Shown in pieces: positions 13,201 to 23,609 of a DNA stretch of 64,000 bases. Position 1 is the stretch's first letter. Each line of letters opens with the position of its first letter. Below the pieces are notes generated by a model. It worked only from the letters and a program-made list of their open reading frames with translations, was not told the origin of the DNA and made no database searches. Source of the stretch: Histoplasma ohiense (Eukaryota > Ascomycota > Eurotiomycetes > Onygenales > Ajellomycetaceae); contig JAEVHH010000002.1 of the NCBI GenBank assembly GCA_017607445.1, forward strand, positions 1,426,001 through 1,490,000, given 5' to 3'. The position numbers were made by a program, and so were the translations under genes.

Positions 13201-13591
13201 AGGCGACGGAGGCAAGACAAGCTAAAGCCCGCCTGGACAGCTGGGGCCAGGGGCCAGGTTACTCCGTACAAGCCCAGGCGATGTCCCGCTCAGTCACTCC
13301 CCCTTTCCGGGCTGGAGCGCAGCGATGATCTGCCAGCTTAATCTCCCACGTCCTACAAAAGTTGGCGGCCGCCCACGTTGCTGTCCTTCTTTCTCTTTCC
13401 TCTCTTCTTCTTCTCCTGTCATACTCAAGCCAAATCTTCTTCCATCTTCCTTGAAGTATCCAACTCTTTCGACCTCGGTCGCCCACGCTCTTTTAAATTT
13501 CCAGCAACCGCTACTTTCGTTACTCCTCGCCAATAATTTAAACGATATTTATTCGTGCAATTATTAATTAATTTCACCTCTAACTGTCAAC
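7235..13591. other. long intergenic region (6.3 kb)
   Basis: No supported gene. An unusually GC-rich block at about 8126-8700 is open on both strands (plus-strand frame 8126-8770, minus-strand frame 8140-8481) and contrasts with AT-rich flanks. It starts with ATG and a GTAAGT, but no family is recognised, so it may be an inserted or decayed element. There is also a 12-bp tandem repeat at 10714-10749, poly-A tracts near 9959-9976 and 10650, and pyrimidine-rich sequence from about 13380 to 13470 that is probably promoter/5' leader of the next gene. Confidence 0.5.
10714..10749. repeat. 12-bp minisatellite, 3 copies
   Basis: Unit TGGAAACTTTTG occurs twice exactly at 10714-10737 and a third time with two changes at 10738-10749. 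Intergenic; no function visible. Confidence 0.7.
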
Positions 13592-14363
13592 ATGCGTTTC
13601 ACAGCTGCTTCCGTTGCTCTCTTCGCTGGCTCTGCCCTCGCCAGCTACCAAAATGGCTACCCCGTCGAGCCTTATCCTGAGCCGACCACCGTCTACTCCA
13701 CCAAGGACGTGACTATCACCAGCTGCCCTCCAGGTGTCTACAACTGCCCAGGTAATCAACCTCAGCCCACTGGGTATCCCGTTTCCTCGGATTATCCCGT
13801 TTCCTCGGATTATCCCGTTACCTCGGATGAGCCCCTGCCTACTGGCTACCCAACTGGAGAGCCCGAGCCCACCGACACTGGCTACCCAACTGAGACCCCA
13901 AGCGCTTCGCCAACTGGTGATGAGTATCCCACTGGCGGAAAGCCCACCGGCTCTTACCCAACTGGGACCGAGTCCAGCGCTTATCCTACCAAGGTCAAGC
14001 CAACTGGCGACGAATATCCCACTGGTGGCAAGTCGAGCGTTTACCCAACCGGCGCTCAGCCAACCACCTCCACCATTACCTACACCACCTGCATCCCAAC
14101 TGTGACCTCCTCCACCACTGTCATCTACCCAACTGAGAACACAGTTCCCACCTACTCAGCTGGCTCTGAGGGTCTTCCCCAGCCAACCGGTGGCTACCCA
14201 ACGTAAGTTCATAGCACCATATCGTTCATTCGATTCGTTGATTATTAACGTCTTGTCTAGCAACCCTACCCCTCCCCCTTACCAGGAGGGTGCTGCCAGC
14301 TCCGTTGGAACCAACTTCGCCGTCGCCGGTCTCGCTGCTGTCGCTGCTCTCTTCCTTGCATAG
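13592..14363 (+). CDS. GPI-anchored, Pro/Thr/Tyr-rich cell-surface protein, 237 aa
   Basis: Two exons, 13592-14202 and 14261-14363. The 58-bp intron (GTAAGT...TCTAG) restores a frame ending in a hydrophobic tail. The N-terminus is a clear signal peptide (MRFTAASVALFAGSALA). Next comes a short two-Cys segment (TITSCPPGVYNCPG), then a long repetitive region of YPTG/GYPT units and three YPVSSD/YPVTSD copies, then a second segment TSTITYTTC. The C-terminus (EGAASSVGT, then about 15 hydrophobic residues ending FLA) is a typical GPI-attachment signal. The role is structural: a Ser/Thr-rich, probably O-glycosylated wall or plasma-membrane protein. Repeat number is likely polymorphic. I cannot name an orthologue. 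The pyrimidine-rich leader just upstream suggests strong expression. Confidence 0.9.
13775..13828 (+). repeat. in-frame 18-bp tandem repeat, 3 copies
   Basis: Three head-to-tail 18-bp units beginning TATCCCGTTTCCTCGGAT inside the GPI-protein exon. The first two are identical and the third has one change. They encode YPVSSD, YPVSSD, YPVTSD. Near identity at the DNA level points to recent slippage or unequal exchange. Confidence 0.9.
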
Positions 14364-16389
14364 ATTTTCTTTCAATGATGATACCCACGATCTGCCCCAT
14401 CTTTTCTCGCTATCTCTTCGGTCTGTTGGACCCTAAGTAGGCTCTCCCAGCGACTGCTACGGCTAGCGTCGAGAAGCTGGGGCTCTGCTCTGGGCTTTTT
14501 GTTCTTAATTTTCGCACTTGGGGTAATCAAATGGCAGAAAGTTCATCGTTTCTAATTCTTTCCTTTTCTCCTCGTTTTCCTTAAGCTGCTAAGAGCGAGT
14601 CTTTCCTTTTTAATTCATGTGCTATATATATTTATATACCTTTCGCTTCATTCTTAATGATGACCGACACGAACGCAACATTTTTGGGGCATGGGGTTCG
14701 GTTCTCAAACAGCCACCAGAGCTTTTGTTTTCTACCCGCTATATATATATCTAGTATATGAAAGAGCGGGAAACCTGAATTCTTGGGAAGCGTACAATGA
14801 TTTTCTGGCTGCTATTGATGGCATTTTTCAACCACTTCGGCGTCTTGTCTCCTTTCTATTTCGTTCTCTGCTTGATCTGAGATCTCCCCGCGAGCCAAGC
14901 TGAATGCCATCGCATCAATTTCCCGTTTTCTCTCTCTGACTTCTTCCCGTCTCTTGTGGAGTCTTTCGAAAGAAGCCTGCCGATAATTGTATGTGTAGCC
15001 AGCCTTTTTGTCTTGTCCTCGATTCTACGTTTGCAGCAACTCTTGAGGGCTAGGGAAAACGAGAGAAACAACAACGTGAGCTTTTCTTGCCATTATCTGG
15101 TTCCCATTTCTTTTTGTTTGCTTTTCCCTCTCTTTTCATATTATACCCGAGGTCATTCTTCTCTTGCTGCTGTTGTGCCCTCCATTTTTGGCCGTCTTTG
15201 CTTTATCTAATCGATTTCCTTATCATTCTTGTGCATATAATTTCTAATTTCCTCGCAATTCAGTAACATCCCTTAAACAAGAAAAAAAATAAAAATCAAA
15301 TCAGCCTCGTAGATCCTGTTGATCTCGTAAGAACCATCATTTTTCCCCCCTTGTCGAAGGATAAAAAAAAAAAAAGCTGCACATCCAATTTTAACCCCTT
15401 GCCTCCATATCCGCCTAACCCCCGTCAGCTAGCACCGAATTTGGCTGATCTCCTGCGACTTGTTCTTTCCACGATCTTCTGATGTTACCCCATACTGGCA
15501 CCTCGCTTTCTTGTCGTGCTAGTTGAAGTGTCGCTTTGACTCGGAGATTTGTTTACGGAGTATTCCGGACGCCGAAGAAGATTCGATGGAAGAGTAAAAA
15601 CGATTAATCTCAGCATGTTACAACACTTTTTGAAGATGAAGGCCAGTTTTCATTGTTATTTCTCATGTCTATTCCTTTCTCTCCTTTTTTCTTGGGTCGT
15701 CGTCCCTGTACAGCCTGATTTCCTTCATTTCCACGTTTATTTCCTTTCCAGGTTACGACCGCCATCTCCTGTTCTAAAAACAGTGTGGAGAACTAATCTT
15801 AGCACAGCAAATCATCACTCTACTACTCTAGAAAGACGTGTCATCAACAATTTATTAGACACACAGATTTCATCCTTATAGGCTTATATCGGAATATATC
15901 AGTACTGCACATATTGAAACACACTACCGAACGCAACAAGATATATGTATCAGCAAATATAGCATGGACTGAATGAAACGACCTATCGACAATATAACTC
16001 TGTAGATCGATTAGATTTGGAAATGTTCCATTTCTCTACATATGTTCCTTGCATTGACGCATGCATGTAAGGGTGTAACCCTGCCAGCAGAGCACCAAAA
16101 AAAAAAAAGCTTCGATAGTGGGAAATCGAATTCCCGCTGTAGGGCAATTTGCTTTGCTTTGATGATACGTATGCATATATACAGGTTGTCCATATATATT
16201 CTAAAGTAGACATGTATGTCTTCCATTTTTTGCGTCTTTTTTTAACTCTCGGAAAATTGCCCCATCTACTGCACAATCCCTCGACTTGCTTCGCATGTGA
16301 TTCTATGATTCTAAAACTCCATGATGTAATATTAGGGGATCCACAGATTTTTTTTTTTTTATGAGCACCAAGTTGAGTTGAGCGTGGTA
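14364..16389. other. intergenic
   Basis: Begins with the 3' UTR of the GPI protein, then T-rich and pyrimidine-rich sequence to about 15800 (many short TTTC/CTTT runs) and AT-rich sequence to 16389. Short open frames here have no recognisable content. One TACGGAGTA lies at 15554-15562. Confidence 0.5.
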
Positions 16390-16915
16390 GAATCACCTCA
16401 CAAATTCCAACAAGACCAGCTGGGCGCCTGTATTCTGACAGAGCCATAACTTGCTTGAGGCTCTATCCCTAGTAATTCTCATATTAAGGAACCACAGAAG
16501 ATTTCCCATATGTCGAATCTCGTACATATCTTTGAGATCAGCGATCCATTGGTCGCTCTCTTTCCTCCAAATCTTTAGGGTGTGATGGGACAGTGATATC
16601 AGCGACGTAGAAGAATATAATTCGGCGATCATTTGAGAAGAGGCATCTATCCTCGGATATTGATGTAAAACCTAGTCTTCGGAAGGTAGAAGATCGCTCA
16701 TTAATCCAAAGGAGTGGTGATCTTTGTAGGCCATATAGGGAACGTAGACGCTTCGGAGCATGGTTCTGTCTCTTTAGATTTCCGTACCTAATTCAACTGC
16801 CATCAACGATCAGGTGGATCAACACAAAACTATCTCATTAATCTTGCTGTTTATAAATGCATTGACACCATCTAGTTGTCCTGCATCGAGGTCAAAGGCA
16901 GCTATGATAGCTGCT
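16390..16915 (-). pseudogene. decayed Ty1/copia reverse transcriptase fragment
   Basis: Minus-strand reading gives copia-type reverse transcriptase segments in the correct order. Near 16915-16815 is FDLDAGQLDGVNAFINSKIN (the block usually written FDLE.RQLDAVNAFLNS). Near 16735 is LYGLQRSPLLW. Near 16650-16610 is DRCLFSNDRRIIFFYVADI. Near 16555-16450 is LKDMYEIRHMGNLLWFLNMR followed by ITRDR and LWLCQ. At least two frame changes and several stops (after VLC, near 16820) separate the blocks. The catalytic box, normally YVDD, reads YVAD. Integrase, gag and LTRs are not visible, so this is an immobile relic about 525 bp long. It abuts the degenerate minisatellite on its 5' side. Confidence 0.88.
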
Positions 16916-16994
16916 ATACTCTTAGATATTATATATCATCATTGATACATATCATTGCTAGATATCATCGCAGATATCATTGATAGATAGGTGA

Positions 16995-17725
16995 TGTTTA
17001 TTCTCATAGAGATTGATTAGATATTGAGTAGGCAGTGAGGTAGATAGGTAGCTAGCTATCTAGCTAGCAATGTCTATCCACATAGAGATTGATTGGATAT
17101 CATGCAGGTAGGTTGGCAGGTAGATAGGTAGCTAACATTCTCTGCCCTATTAGCAATTGGCCAGACATTGTGTAGGTAGGTTAGTAGCTTGATGATGATA
17201 TCTATTTGTATACAGATGCCGCTGCGAAAAGTTTTGTCTCATGCTAAGAATTTACCTTGAAATATCCTTACTAGTGTATTGTATCTCCAGGCCACACCAC
17301 CTGGAATTTAGAGACTGAGCTAGTGGGTAGGCTAGGGGTGTTGGCCTCTATAAGCCCCCTGGGACTCCCTCTCCTTTTCATTAAGAGATGCAACACAACA
17401 CTTAATGCCGGTATCAGCATTTCAGCTTAAAGTATTAGCGCAAGTCAAAACTTTTCGCAGGAGCATCTGTAGAGAACAATTAGATATCAAGAAGATAGAG
17501 AGGTAGCTAGGTAGACATATAGCTGGCATTATCTATTCTATTAGCAATCGATCGGATATCAAGCAGGTAGGTAGTTAGATAGGTTAGCAGCTATCTAGCT
17601 AACATTCTCCATTCCATTATGGTAGCAATATCTATTTGCATAGAAATTGATCGAATATCAAGCAGGTAGGCTGGTAGGTAGGTAGCTAGCGATCTACCTG
17701 GCAATACCTATTCATATACAGATCT
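16995..17725. repeat. degenerate ~72-bp minisatellite, about 7 units
   Basis: A recurring block can be read several times. Each unit starts TCTATT, followed by CATAGAGATTGAT, then (G)GATATCAAGCAGGTAGG, a GGTAGGTAGCTAGC-rich part, and ends near TAGCAAT or AACATTC. Units begin near 17000, 17072, 17143, 17200, 17532, 17625 and 17700. The spacing is about 70-75 bp where uninterrupted. The GGTAGNTAGCTAG part is nearly self-complementary. One unit is split by the MITE at 17213-17469. No open reading frame runs through it. Confidence 0.75.
17213..17469. mobile_element. 257-bp non-autonomous TA-target DNA element (Tc1/mariner- or pogo-like MITE)
   Basis: The ends are 24-bp terminal inverted repeats with two mismatches. 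The left arm is CAGATGCC then CTGCGAAAAGTTTTG (17213-17236). The right arm is CAAAACTTTTCGCAG then GAGCATCTG (17446-17469). A TA dinucleotide flanks each side (17211-17212 and 17470-17471). Removing the element and one TA rejoins a 32-bp stretch that aligns without gaps with another unit of the host minisatellite near 17631-17662. That is direct evidence of insertion into a pre-existing repeat with TA duplication. The interior has no coding capacity. TA duplication suggests mobilisation by a Tc1/mariner-superfamily transposase. A solo LTR is less likely because the ends are not TG...CA and the duplication is 2 bp. Confidence 0.85.
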
Positions 17726-18200
17726 GTACACATTGTTCCAATGCAGGAAGCCTATTAGCTTTCCACCATCTGAAATATAAATTCAAGGTAATTTACTAGG
17801 GCACGAACGAAACTTTTGAAATACGTGTCCGTAGTCCAGGTGATTATATCGCCCTCTAGTGAGGAAGATGTGTTGGACGTCTGAGTTGTATTGATATGCA
17901 GCTATTATGTGCGGAGTGCTAGTCCGCAATAGGAAGCCTAGCGGCGCCAATTGGGAAAACATTGTTGCCTCTCAAGTCCGCAATCTTTCACCACTGGAAG
18001 TCTATCTCTACCTCTTCTACTAGCACACTCTATGAGAAACAGATTTCATCCCCATTCTGTTAATTTCCATTCTGTGACATTAAAATTCAACATCAAGAAC
18101 GCTCCTATCTCCACACCGTTTCATCACAAGTAATACAACTGCTGAACCATGGCTGTGCCTCGACACCTTAACCATTCCCAAGCCACCACGCTCGTAACGC
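17726..18200. other. short intergenic stretch between repeat array and VPS54 relic
   Basis: No gene or repeat recognised. The sequence next to 18200 may contain further unrecognisable VPS54-derived DNA. Confidence 0.4.
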
Positions 18201-19482
18201 TACGCAGCACTGCGCGATCATGTCGACGCCCTCAAGCGGCAAGTCAGGGAACCCGCGTTCCTTAGCAGTTTCGCTTTCGCCAAGGGCGGAGGACCCATTT
18301 CCCGTTCATGACTGGTCGTCGCGAAGTCCTCGACTGCTGGCGAGAAGGGATTTGAATGCGAGGTCTGTTCGCCCAGCCTTTTGACGGGATGTAATTTACC
18401 GGAAGAGATGACTCAAATCATTTGACATGTCGAGTCTCCTCGTACGGGCAGTGGACAAGGCACAATCAGAGATGACAGGGGTGCTGCGTGTCAGAACCGA
18501 GCAAACGGTTCGCCTTGGATTGACCGATTTCCTAAGCTACTTTACGCTGAATCGCCTGTTTGTTAATGAATGCGAGGCAGTCGCTGGACATTCTAAAACG
18601 GCGCTCAAAGAAGTCGCGAACAACCAAATTCTCGACTTTATCCCGCTTCTGCACGAAGTGGAAAAGCAAAAGTTGGTGCAAAAGATGGAGTTTGAGAAGT
18701 GGGAGCGCATCGATTTCAAGCCCCAGGACGAATTGATCCTGGCACACATTGTCTAGTCCATGACCACTGATCCGCCGGCATGGCTCGGTTCCACGGACGC
18801 TAGTACCGCAGGCCTGGTAACAGGCGAACGGAATTCACAGAGAAACCCACCCCTTCTGAGTCTACGAGTGCTGCTAAGCAAAACAAGAAAGGCCTGACAC
18901 TGGCGGTCATCGAGGAGGGGAAATTTATGCTCGTTTATTTGGAAGTATTTGCACTTCGCGGCATAGAGCAATACACAATCCTCCTGGCATCTATCCCCGC
19001 CATGGCCAACGAAATCTCGACGGTCTTACTCGACTATCTCAAACTGCATAACTCTTGCACGCCACTGCTTATTCTCGGTTCTGGCGCTAGAATAACAGCT
19101 GGGTTGACCAATATCAACACCAAGCACCTTTCCATTACCTCGCAGTCACTGTCCTTCATTGCTCTGATACCCTACGTGCGCAAGTGTGTCCGTCGTCGAC
19201 CATCCATCACAGCTTCCGGCATGGCAGAATATGACCAGGTGAAGCGCTTGTTCCAAGACCATCGGTCCTCTATCCACGAGAAGCTCATCGACATAATGAG
19301 TTTTCGCGCGACACTTTACATCAGAGAGATGGAGAAGCTCAAGTGGGACGATGAGATGAAGAATAGGTGCAGAGGAACGTCAGTCCACCCATGGAGACGC
19401 TCACGAAAGAGTCGCACACGCTACAGCGAGTGCTGAGCAAGTACCTGCTCGTCAATCATGTCTACCGTGTCAGAGGTTTGTG
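18201..19482 (+). pseudogene. VPS54: decayed partial copy of VPS54 (GARP tethering complex subunit)
   Basis: Translated plus-strand segments follow the C-terminal half of fungal Vps54, the GARP subunit that tethers endosome-derived vesicles at the Golgi. In order: LRDHVDALKRQVREPAFLSS (from 18210); GEKGFECEVC and LPEEMTQII; then after a frame change VDKAQSEMTGVLRVRTEQT and YFTLNRLFVNECEAV (18450-18590); HEVEKQKLVQKME; MTTDPPAWLGSTD (18760-18800); after another shift FALRGIEQY, LLASIPAMANEISTVLLDYL and GLTNINTKHL; then MAEYDQVKRLFQDH and SIHEKLIDIMS; and after a third shift SPPMETLTKESHTLQRVLSK (19381-19440). Internal stops interrupt it: TGA after PISRS, TGA after MTQII, and a TAG where the family has Gln. 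The N-terminal half and the extreme C-terminus are missing. A functional VPS54 is expected elsewhere, so this is a dead duplicate. Confidence 0.87.
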
Positions 19483-21402
19483 ACTCGCCTGGATGTGTTA
19501 CTACCACGTCGGATTTCTCCGCATTTTCTCTGTCCTATACAATGCACATAAGAGATATGACCTGCCATGAAAAATCGTTGACCCGCCTGGGGTGTACCCA
19601 TGCTGTATGGAAACACAAAAGACCCTTCGCAAGAAACCAAACAAAATCCGACGGCCGTCCAAATTACAAAAGCAAAGTCCACAAAGTACTATACTTGGAC
19701 AGAGGTGAAAAGAGGAGAACCGTCACGCGGAGTCCGCCAGAAGACCAGCTATCGCCTCACAGTTGCAACCTCCAAGGCCAGATTTTAAATAGCTAGCAAC
19801 TTACCTATGTGCGGCGGACTATCCGGTGGAGAAAGTGAAAAAAAAAAACTGAAGATGAGCTCAGAGAAGCTCTATCGAAGCAAGACTTCAATTCCCCTGG
19901 TATATCTTAGAAAGCTTACCGACGTTCTTATTAGAATTCTTGGCATGGGACTATATTCCGATTTTACCATATTTTCAAAGGTTGGGAGCTCGATGTATCA
20001 TTTGCCCCGGCTCAGATTTCTTCCAAGCAACTCCAGTTCGGATACAGCTGCCCTAGGATATTTTCCCCAAACGTATTACAAATAGAACGCTCAGATCTCT
20101 CCATCTAGACGCTCAGCCAGGTAAATAGGAAAATGGAAGGCATTGACGGCACTTTAAAAGCCCAAAGTGACGTAGTACATGTACATGTACATGGCTCAAA
20201 CGATAAAAGCCCAACTGCTCCCAAAACAAGAGAGGATCGACATGAGTGGCTGCGTGGAATCATGGACAACATCGAAGCCGCGGCAGGTCGCATACACTGG
20301 TGAGTTGCCCGCTGGGTGTCATTTTCAATTTGTTTTGGTGACAATGATCAGTCCGCACTGCGAAAACGTTATTACAAGGGGCTATTTTCTAGGCGGCCAC
20401 TTTGACTTAGTGTGCCGCATCCGTTAGTATACAGCGAGTCTCCAAGGAGGATGGGAAAATAAATGCCTCCATAAGGATGCAGATGGCAGCAATCGCAGTA
20501 TCGAGTACGGGTGGTAGATATATCAGCCCTCTTTCGTCCCACCAGGCGTAAATGGCGTGAACGGGTACTTTGCTGATCATTTCAGCAGATTACATGGAGA
20601 ATTCAGCGAGACTAGGTAGGTAGGTGTCCCGTTGGATTGGACGGAAATATAGTACGGATACGGTAGTCATAAATGGGAGTGATAAACTTTGACCTTTATA
20701 TCTATCTATACCTTTATATTTGCCATGATATCCACGATAGCAAATTTAGTTTCATTATCTTGAATGAATGATTAAAGAAATTTAACTCCTAAATCGTCAC
20801 ACTTGAATGCACCATCACTAGCTTCAACATACAAAAAAAAATATAAACTTCTTATTGCACATGATGAGAAAATGCCAGCACAGGATGAACTATATCCCAA
20901 GAGCGCCACAGAGGAAAGGTACGATCTCGGATGTAGGAAGTAGCTTTTGTTGTTGTGTGCTCAGTTTCCTGCAGGTTGCATTCTGTCGCCCCCTCCATGT
21001 AGTTTCATGGGGAATGGCGGTTAGAAAGGAAAGAAGGAAAAAAAAAAAAAAATTTAACTACAAGCAACGACTTGAGTAACGTAACTCGTGATATAGCTAT
21101 AACCCAGTCCAGGGAAGGACACAGGTACCCGGACAGGAATAATAATATATATACCGAGGCGGTTGGATGTTCAATTGTATGTAACCCGTTGGAGCCCCGT
21201 CGTATCGGATAGGGTTTAAGATCCTGGGGTTGAGCAGCCAATCGCAATGTTTTGGCCCCGAGTTAAGTAACGAGAAGGATCATGACGAGAAGGGAAGGCC
21301 AGAAGAGGAAAAAGGAGCTTGCAAGTTCATGAGTGGACAATGGGCAACCAACCAGTGTGGGCTGAACGCAGTGAGAGCTTCGGCGAAGTCCCTGCAGCAA
21401 AA

Positions 21403-21433
<31 letters not shown>

Positions 21434-21447
21434 ACAGGAACAGCAAC
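21403..21447. repeat. AGCAAC hexanucleotide run
   Basis: Six near-perfect AGCAAC units followed by ACAGGAACAGCAACC. Poly-Thr/Ala or poly-Gln frames crossing it are by-products of the repeat. Confidence 0.85.
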
Positions 21448-22566
21448 CACGGAACAGGCGCCGGCCCACCCCGAGGAGATCTGGGCCTCCGAATGCTAAC
21501 TTGTTCATTGGGGATATCTGTTTCTGCAATAGATTCAGGGATTGGGTAGGGTGCGGGCTCTCTATCCAGTTCCATATTTCCCAGGCGAGCAATCATCGTT
21601 GTCCTCCATTGCTTTCCCCGCTAGGAAACCCTCGGAGGGGAGGGGGTTTATGCGTTCATTCACATTAATTAGGCTATGTTAGCTCGATTTTTTGACGGTC
21701 CAACAACATGTTGGTGGGAAGATGGCGAGGCTGGAATTTCCGGGGCTTTCTTTTTGATCAATCAATCAATTATGAGTGTGGACTTCGGGGACTCAAGATT
21801 TCGCTTCCTGCGAGGCCAGATTCAATAATGAAAATTGATTGAATTCCCTCGGGACACTATCACTGATAGATAGCCCAGTGTGACCTGTGGCTACATACGT
21901 AGCTGCCCGCCTGGCATCTGCAGCAAAGTTGTGGGTAACATCCGCCAAGGCATTTTTTGGTTTTCCAACTCTCACTTCGCGGCCAGTTGAGCTAGAAGTT
22001 GAGCCTGGATGTGGGTATGCAAAACACTTTTTGGCCGCCGCCCCAAGATGCAGAAACAGGCCGAGGACGTTGTCCAATGTCAGTTGCCAGTTGGCGAACA
22101 GTTTATATCAGAACCACAGTACACAAGAAAGGGAAAAATACCCCTTTACTCTTGGTTCCTTGACTTGGTTCCTTGCACAAGTGCCCTACTATCCTCTTGT
22201 CTCTTATCCTCCCATTTTTGAGTTGGGTAGAAAGGCAAATGCGACCCCTTGCCGTGGACGGGTTTGGACCAACGGCGGGTAAAAACGGCGGCGAGATTGG
22301 TATTTCAGCTAGTTAAGGGCAGCAGCACGTAGCTAGGTCAGTGGCAGTTTGAAGGGGGACAAACCCAGAAATAGCAGCCAGCATAGAAACAGCGAGCAGG
22401 CAAACAAATAATAAAATATCATGGATTGCATACCTCTCTCCTCTCTCTCTCTATCTCTCTCTCTTTCGCAGGGCTGGCAGCATGGGTGGGGGGAATTAAC
22501 CCTGGGCTGCGGCTGGCAAATCCCCACCTTGAGAAGCGGGCAACCCAGCGCCAGGAGCCGTGGGGC

Positions 22567-22645
22567 CGTGTGGTGTGGTGTGGTGTGGACCCAGACCCAG
22601 AGAGCCAGAGAGCCAGAGAGCCAGAGAGCCAGAGAGCCAGAGACC
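22567..22645. repeat. GTGTG run followed by 8-bp AGAGAGCC tandem repeat
   Basis: GTGTGGTGTGGTGTGG is followed by five or more units of AGAGAGCC, then by diverging GAGAGCTGG units with partial complementarity. It lies about 1 kb upstream of the MKK2 start. Confidence 0.85.
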
Positions 22646-22902
22646 TCGAGAGCTGGGGAGCTGGAGAGCTGGAGCCAGAGCCCCAGGCAGTGGGCGGTAG
22701 ACGCAGGAGGACCGCCAGTTTCATCGAAGAAGCGCCCTGACCGGAGTGTGTTTTATGTCTTCCTCCTTGTTGTTCCTCTTGTTCCTCTTCTTCCCCTTGT
22801 TCCTCCCTTCTCAACAAGTCCTCCTTCCTGTCGCCCTTTGTCGTGCGTGTCGTGGTACTGGCACAGCTTGGTAAGGTGACGAGAAGTGGCCAAAGCTGCC
22901 CA

Positions 22903-22946
22903 CCAGCATCCAGCATCCAGCATCCAGCAACCAGCATCCAGCATCC
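22903..22946. repeat. 7-bp CCAGCAT tandem repeat, 6 copies
   Basis: Six CCAGCAT units, one changed to CCAGCAA, about 670 bp upstream of the MKK2 start. Confidence 0.85.
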
Positions 22947-23609
22947 CCTCCTCGGGGCCCCTCCAGTCTCCACGTCGCTTCAACCCGTGTCCACCACCGC
23001 CACTGCTGCAAACCCCCATCTATCTCCTCCCAACATCCATATCTCAGGAGAGCACACTCTTCAGTCCTTCTTCTCGCCCATGTTAATTCGAAGCTCATTC
23101 ATTTCTTCGTTCCCCTTGTCTGGCACCGAAAGGGTGTAACGGCGTTGCTCCTCCGTGTCTAAATTTGGCGCCAGCATCCCATGTTGACTCCATTTTTTAC
23201 CAGGCATCATATAACACACTCGAGCCTCCTTTCAATCGATACAAGCCTATTCTTAGAATAGTGTTACTTTTTGCCTTGTCTACATTTAAAATATCCTCTT
23301 CAGTCTATTTATCCCACGTCGAACCCAGTCAAGCGTGGCGAATGTCAGCAATAGAGCGTTGTCGAGTTTCTAGAGATAGATTTGATCCTACCCCTCCACC
23401 ACCTCAACAACGGCACCTCTCGAAAGCCAGAGTCTCAGTCACCACGCCGCATACTTTCCTCCGCTCTCAGTGGCCATATATATAATCCGTTCCCCGTTTC
23501 CTTTTGGTTTTTCCTACCCGTCCTCTCTCCCCTCCGACTCCGAGCGTTAACTTTTTGTTTGACAAAAAAAGGTCTGGTGTGAGCCTTGTGAGAAGCACAC
23601 ATATCCAGC

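Larger units (their letters stand above)
19483..23609. other. intergenic, low-complexity rich; upstream region of MKK2
   Basis: No supported gene in 4.1 kb. The first half holds short frames of no recognisable content and a GTACAT palindromic run near 20174-20193. The second half is dense in simple repeats (AGCAAC run 21403-21447, CT tract near 22437-22475, GTGTG and AGAGAGCC runs 22567-22645, CCAGCAT run 22903-22946) and then pyrimidine-rich sequence up to the MKK2 start. The repeat-dense 22.4-23.6 kb part is plausibly promoter and 5' leader of MKK2. Confidence 0.55.

Noticed and set aside
17213..17469. Solo LTR as an explanation of the inverted-repeat element
   Set aside because: The ends are not TG...CA, the inverted repeats are 24 bp long and the target duplication is the dinucleotide TA, which fits a DNA transposon derivative better.
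20174..20193. GTACATGTACATGTACATG palindrome as a regulatory operator
   Set aside because: It is a simple GTACAT repeat whose palindromy is automatic, and no gene start is nearby.
21230..21596. Open frames with poly-Thr/Ala, poly-Asn or poly-Leu/Cys runs
   Set aside because: They come from the AGCAAC microsatellite read in different frames; there is no conserved sequence outside the repeat.
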